DNA from: an uncultured Gammaproteobacteria bacterium
GTDB taxonomy: Bacteria > Pseudomonadota > Gammaproteobacteria > Pseudomonadales > Pseudohongiellaceae
Assembly (NCBI GenBank): GCA_903837345.1
Contig: CAILUG010000010.1
Location: forward strand, 1-42,946
Direction of reading: 5' to 3'
DNA: 42,946 nucleotides
This document shows positions 39,737 to 42,946 of this stretch, one piece after another. The notes beneath the pieces were generated by a model. That model searched no databases. It was given only the letters and a program-made list of their open reading frames with translations, and had not been told where the DNA came from. The translations under genes and the position numbers were made by a program. Position 1 is the first letter of the stretch; each line of letters starts with the position of its first letter.

Positions 39737-41281
39737 TCAGCGAGCGGGTAATGGCACAGCACGATTCACATCGTACTGCACGGGACAACCGAACACGGGA
39801 ACTCCCGCAGTCTGCTGATCCGCACAGAATTTCTGGGCGGCTTCCATCTGTCGCTGGTTGTTCGCACGCGTCACCTCGATGGACAAGCCGCCATTGGGCC
39901 CGTGCACGGCCACGTTGAGCCGCGGATCGATACCGTAGGCCTTGAGGTTTTCGTTCAGTGCACTGGCCCACCAGTTCCAGGTCCACGTGGCATCGCCGAA
40001 GTCACCTTCCATCATGATGCGCGCGGCGGGGAGATAGGCGAAGACGGCGTTGGCCATGTGCGAGTGGCCGAGCACATGGTAGATCTCGAGGCGCTGCGTA
40101 CCGTCGTCGAGCACGAGCTTCTCGTCCACGGGGGTAAACACCAGTGGATGCGGGCTGCGCGCCAGTTCGTCCGGATACAACACAGCCGGCCGCGAGATCA
40201 TCTCGCGGAAGATGGCTTCGTTGCCCCGGTGCGAGATCACCGCGAGGCCGCGCGACACCGCGGCGCGCAGGCCCGCCGTGTGGTCGAAGTGATGGTGCGT
40301 GACGATGAGCTGCGTCACGACTTTCCCGGGCACGAGGCGGTTGGCCGCGTCGATGCGTGCCAGCGTCGCTGCTTCACTGCCATTGGCCTCGAACAACACC
40401 AGGTGATCGCGGAACTCGATGGCCGGGCCGCCGTTGTTATTGCCAACGCGCACGTCCCACACACCCTTGGCAAGTGGCGTGACAGTCACCGCGGGCGGCG
40501 CTGCGACCGGTGTCGGCGCGTTCGCCTGTGCGGCAGGAATCGCGGGCATCTGCCCCGGCCCCACGTTCAGCCGGTACGAATCGACCTGGAACATCAGCGT
40601 CACCTGGCTGCGCCAGTCGATGCGATTCATGAGCCCGTAGGGCAGCATCACGCCGGCTTGCGGGATGTACCCGGTGAACAGCGATGTCACGGCCACGTCC
40701 CCGAGGTTCGCATGCGGGATGACTCGTCTGGTCCATGCCGGCAGGTGCGTCACCGGGTCCACGCCCATCAGTACGGATTCGCCCTCCGCGGTGGTGAACT
40801 GCAGTACGGGCAGGCCCTCTTCCACGCTGACAGCTCCCAGCCGTGCGGCAGGATCGAGCGCGGCAAGCACCGCTGGCAGCGGATGATCGAGCAGGTCAAC
40901 GGTGCCCTGCGGCGCGGAAGTGCGATTCCAGTTCAGACCGAATGGCGCAGCGAATGGGAACATGGGCGCGCGCCGCAGTTGCATCAGGGCTCGGTGCGAC
41001 TTCAGGTCGATGCTGCGCTGTGCATCGGCGATAGCGCGCCACTTGGTGGGCGCGTTCACGTCCGCGGTGATGTTGCCACCACCCTCCATGTAGGCGTCCT
41101 GGCCGAAGCCAGTGTAGATCAGCGTATCGATGCGCTGCAGGCGCTCACGTCCACCCATGGCCGTGGCCACCTGATCCAGCAGGTGCTGGGCTGGCGACTG
41201 TTGCGCACTGGCCGGTGCCATGCCGCTGAAGAACACGGCAAGCACGGCGGCGACGGAGAACGATCGTAATGGGTTTTTCAT
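39737..41281 (-). CDS. Exported MBL-fold metallohydrolase with N-terminal lipoprotein-carrier-like domain
   Basis: 514 residues from ATG 41281, overlapping the stop of the preceding gene (ATGA), with AGGAG upstream. A signal peptide ends near 'APASAQQS'. Residues about 30-240 are a beta-rich domain ('HLLDQVATAMGGRERLQRID', 'LPVLQFTTAEGESVLMGVDP', 'FTGYIPQAGVMLPYG') resembling those fused to many exported MBL proteins. An Ala/Pro linker follows and then the MBL domain: 'VTHHHFDHTAGL' (H329, H331, D333, H334), 'VLGHSHMANAV' and 'MMEGDFGDATW'. This gives a two-zinc hydrolase of unknown substrate. It lies between an uncharacterised secreted protein and the ABM protein. Confidence 0.87.
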   Translation of the reverse strand: MKNPLRSFSVAAVLAVFFSGMAPASAQQSPAQHLLDQVATAMGGRERLQRIDTLIYTGFGQDAYMEGGGNITADVNAPTKWRAIADAQRSIDLKSHRALMQLRRAPMFPFAAPFGLNWNRTSAPQGTVDLLDHPLPAVLAALDPAARLGAVSVEEGLPVLQFTTAEGESVLMGVDPVTHLPAWTRRVIPHANLGDVAVTSLFTGYIPQAGVMLPYGLMNRIDWRSQVTLMFQVDSYRLNVGPGQMPAIPAAQANAPTPVAAPPAVTVTPLAKGVWDVRVGNNNGGPAIEFRDHLVLFEANGSEAATLARIDAANRLVPGKVVTQLIVTHHHFDHTAGLRAAVSRGLAVISHRGNEAIFREMISRPAVLYPDELARSPHPLVFTPVDEKLVLDDGTQRLEIYHVLGHSHMANAVFAYLPAARIMMEGDFGDATWTWNWWASALNENLKAYGIDPRLNVAVHGPNGGLSIEVTRANNQRQMEAAQKFCADQQTAGVPVFGCPVQYDVNRAVPLPAR

Positions 41282-42660
41282 TTGCGTGGCTCCTGACTGA
41301 AGTCGAAGATGTCGTCTTCTGTGGGTTTCTTCATGCCCTGTTCCCAGTACTTTTCCCAGATCTGTGTCCAGGGTCGGCCATACATGTCGGGCACTTCGTA
41401 TTCGATCACGCGTCCCGGCGTCACCGGCGTGGCCGTGCCCTTCAGCGGGTAGATGGTCTGGACGCACTGAACGAACGGAATGGGGGCCACGTCGGCGTCG
41501 GCGAAGTCGGCGCGCTTGTCCATGCGCTGGACGATCCGGATGGGTTCCACCAGCGCTTCGGAATCGTAGAGCACGGCCTCGTGGTTCAGGCCGGTGAATT
41601 TGCCGCTGGCGTCGTGCAGCGGCGTGTAGATCTCGATCGACTGCATCTTCCCCGAATTCTCGAAGGCCGTATGTGAAGTCCAGGCCTGGATGTTCGAGGT
41701 CCAGGTGATGAGCGTGTCGTGGTCCCAGAAGCCGACGGTCTCGCCATACCAGCGCGGTACCTGTTCGCCCAGCCGGGGCACCGGCCCATCCATCTTGAAT
41801 GAGCGCCCCACGTGGATGCTGGTGATGAAGTTCTCCGCCCCGCTCATGAAGATCTGCACCATTTGCGGCGTGACCATCACCTGGCGGTCATAGGCGGCCC
41901 ATTCATGCCAGCGCCGCATGAAGCCCTCGGGCCAGCAGAACTGCGCGGTCCACATGGGCTTGTTCGTATGGCCATGGTGGTAGGTCTCCTGCACCAGGCG
42001 CTGCCGGTACTCAGGGGTCAGCAGCGACAGCACCGTCGGCACCTGCGTGTGGCGCATCGTGATCCAGGTGTCGTTGCCCGGACTGAAGCGAGGTTGGCGG
42101 TAAACCCCGTTCCATTCGTCGGGCAACGTGGCAGGCGTTTTCACGGTGGGCCCGCCATGTTTGCGGGTTTCCTCGAACAGTGCCTCGTAATGCGCCTGGG
42201 CCGTGCGGAAAGGATACGGACTGACGATGGAGCTGCGGGGGTAGTCGCGGTCGCAGTAGCCCCAGGGTGCCGAAGCCGGCATGTTCCTGGCGGCGTCGCC
42301 CGCCGCGCCCACGCCCACCCACAGGTTCTCGATGGCAATGAGGCTGTTGCAGCGGAAGTACCGCGGATCGCTCCACAGCGCGCGGTCGGCATAAAAGTCA
42401 GTGGTAGTGAACAGATCGTGGGGCAGCGGCTTGATGCCGGCCGGCGTCTGCCCTGCCGGCGCTGATCCATTGAAGGCACCGTTGCGCTGCTGGGTGGCGC
42501 CGACCTGAGGAGATGCATTGATGTCGTCGGGCAGCGGCGCGGCGCGCCCCACGCTCCGGTATCCGATATCAGGCAGTTGTTGCGCGCAGAGTGAACCGTA
42601 TGCACCCGGCATCGCGGCGCACAGCAACGCAGAAAAAATCCTGTTGCCGGGAATTTTCAT
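41278..42660 (-). CDS. Uncharacterised secreted protein, 460 residues
   Basis: ATG 42660 is preceded by GAGGGG, and a signal peptide ends near 'YGSLCAQQ'. Characteristic stretches: 'PLPHDLFTTTDFYADRALWS', 'SLLTPEYRQRLVQETYHHGH', 'QFCWPEGFMRRWHEWA', 'MVTPQMVQIFMSGAENFITS', 'VPRWYGETVGFWDHDTLITW', 'ALVEPIRIVQRM', 'VIEYEVPDMYGRPWTQIWE'. I recall homologues in sphingomonads and related proteobacteria, where they are annotated as hypothetical; no function is known to me. Many aromatic residues and His/Trp clusters suggest an enzyme or ligand-binding beta protein. It is first gene of an operon with the MBL and ABM genes, with its own promoter candidate at 42690-42719. Confidence 0.78.
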   Translation of the reverse strand: MKIPGNRIFSALLCAAMPGAYGSLCAQQLPDIGYRSVGRAAPLPDDINASPQVGATQQRNGAFNGSAPAGQTPAGIKPLPHDLFTTTDFYADRALWSDPRYFRCNSLIAIENLWVGVGAAGDAARNMPASAPWGYCDRDYPRSSIVSPYPFRTAQAHYEALFEETRKHGGPTVKTPATLPDEWNGVYRQPRFSPGNDTWITMRHTQVPTVLSLLTPEYRQRLVQETYHHGHTNKPMWTAQFCWPEGFMRRWHEWAAYDRQVMVTPQMVQIFMSGAENFITSIHVGRSFKMDGPVPRLGEQVPRWYGETVGFWDHDTLITWTSNIQAWTSHTAFENSGKMQSIEIYTPLHDASGKFTGLNHEAVLYDSEALVEPIRIVQRMDKRADFADADVAPIPFVQCVQTIYPLKGTATPVTPGRVIEYEVPDMYGRPWTQIWEKYWEQGMKKPTEDDIFDFSQEPRK

Positions 42661-42689
42661 TTAGACGCCCCTCTGCCAAGAACCGGTCG

Positions 42690-42719
42690 AGTATAGGCAA
42701 GAGTATAGGGGGTAGGCAA
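42690..42719 (-). promoter_or_regulatory. Candidate sigma-70 promoter of the 460-residue protein operon
   Basis: On the minus strand TTGCCT, 18 bases, TATACT, ending 30 bases upstream of ATG 42660. A direct repeat GAGTATAGG (42689-42697 and 42701-42709, 12 bp apart) overlaps it, giving a second TATACT and possibly a regulator site. Confidence 0.5.
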
Positions 42720-42756
42720 AACAAAGCGCCTGTTGCGGCAAAGCTAGCCTGAGTTG

Positions 42757-42946
42757 TTAGTGCGCGGTCGCCTTACGCAGGGCGTCGATGCTGTCCTGCT
42801 GCTTTCCGGAGGCCGCGTTGGCGAAACCCGGCAGCTCGAACACGACCCATGAGTCTTTGGCCATTTCACTCAAACTGATGGCAAGTTCCGGTCTTTCGGT
42901 CTTCACACGGATCTCGGTACCGGCGCGCACAGTGCTCTGGTTGGCC
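42757..42946 (-). CDS. G8/beta-helix protein, copy 4 (C-terminal end only; 5' end outside window)
   Basis: The last 63 codons of a fourth paralogue, entering from the right edge: 'NQSTVRAGTEIRVKTERPE', 'ISLSEMAKDSWVVFELPGF', 'DSIDALRKATAH', then TAA at 42757-42759. Copies 2 and 3 continue for about 35-40 more residues after 'DALRKA', including a final strand ('ALWVKL') and a Pro-rich tail. This copy therefore lacks the end of the C-terminal beta domain. No frameshifted continuation is visible downstream. It may be naturally shorter or recently truncated. Confidence 0.82.
   Translation of the reverse strand, partial: ANQSTVRAGTEIRVKTERPELAISLSEMAKDSWVVFELPGFANAASGKQQDSIDALRKATAH

Noticed and set aside
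39902-41269. Long plus-strand frame opposite the MBL hydrolase gene
   Set aside because: His/Arg-rich nonsense with no ribosome site; the minus strand encodes a clear MBL fold with signal peptide.

Overview
The window looks like a chromosomal segment of a gammaproteobacterium. The support is an RsuA-type pseudouridine synthase, an RsmC/RlmG-type rRNA methyltransferase, an AmpG-like permease, an MgtA-type P-ATPase, a TonB receptor, and intergenic palindromic repeats whose 'TACATCCCTGTAGCT ... CCGTCCATGG' core resembles repeats I recall from marine and freshwater gammaproteobacteria. Family or genus cannot be fixed from the sequence alone. No rRNA, tRNA, CRISPR array, integrase or transposase was seen.

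Layout. 1-824 is the 5' part of a secreted G8-domain beta-helix protein, truncated by the window edge. 1018-1620 holds decayed small genes, including an NTF2/SnoaL-like pseudogene with two in-frame stops. 1621-3979 carries a PAP2 phosphatase, a PIN-like protein, a DUF4019 protein and a small Lys-rich secreted peptide. 4111-9165 (minus) is an AmpG-like permease, MgtA and an orphan type II secretion F protein in one tight array. 9345-10214 is an exported lactonase-like MBL hydrolase. 10224-12481 is a peroxiredoxin and a TlpA-like lipoprotein bracketed by mirror-image palindromic repeat arrays. 12493-17583 (minus) is a run of overlapping or closely spaced genes: two MFS permeases, an aldo/keto reductase, rsuA and an rsmC-like gene. 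A third repeat array follows at 17671-17955. 17985-23276 (minus) is a FAH-family hydrolase, a NarL-type sensor kinase and regulator joined by stop/start overlaps, then a TonB receptor. 23342-25152 is malonyl-CoA decarboxylase and an NTF2-like protein. 25198-30008 is a two-partner-secretion-type adhesin with 510-bp repeats. It is cut off at its 3' end and fused out of frame to a fragment of another gene.

30486-42946 is the most unusual part. It encodes a set of mostly exported proteins: a COG4798-type methyltransferase-like protein, a DUF6265-like protein, an uncharacterised secreted protein, an MFS permease, two tandem G8/beta-helix proteins of 898 and 887 residues, an exported ABM-fold protein, a two-part MBL hydrolase, an uncharacterised 460-residue secreted protein, and the 3' end of another G8 protein. 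With the copy at the left edge there are four G8 paralogues. Their motif order (G8, 'PGD..V.ASTDY', 'EVGLL.RNI', 'YPIH.HL.GD', 'RCVT.HG.N', 'GHCFF.EDG', 'AAGS.E.GFW', 'SLFVGE..N.G', 'FPI.G...YD') closely follows what I recall of the vertebrate hyaluronan-depolymerising proteins CEMIP and TMEM2. They appear to be bacterial relatives of these without the inserted GG domain. What they act on here is unknown, but the locus is a good candidate for an undescribed secreted polymer-processing system.
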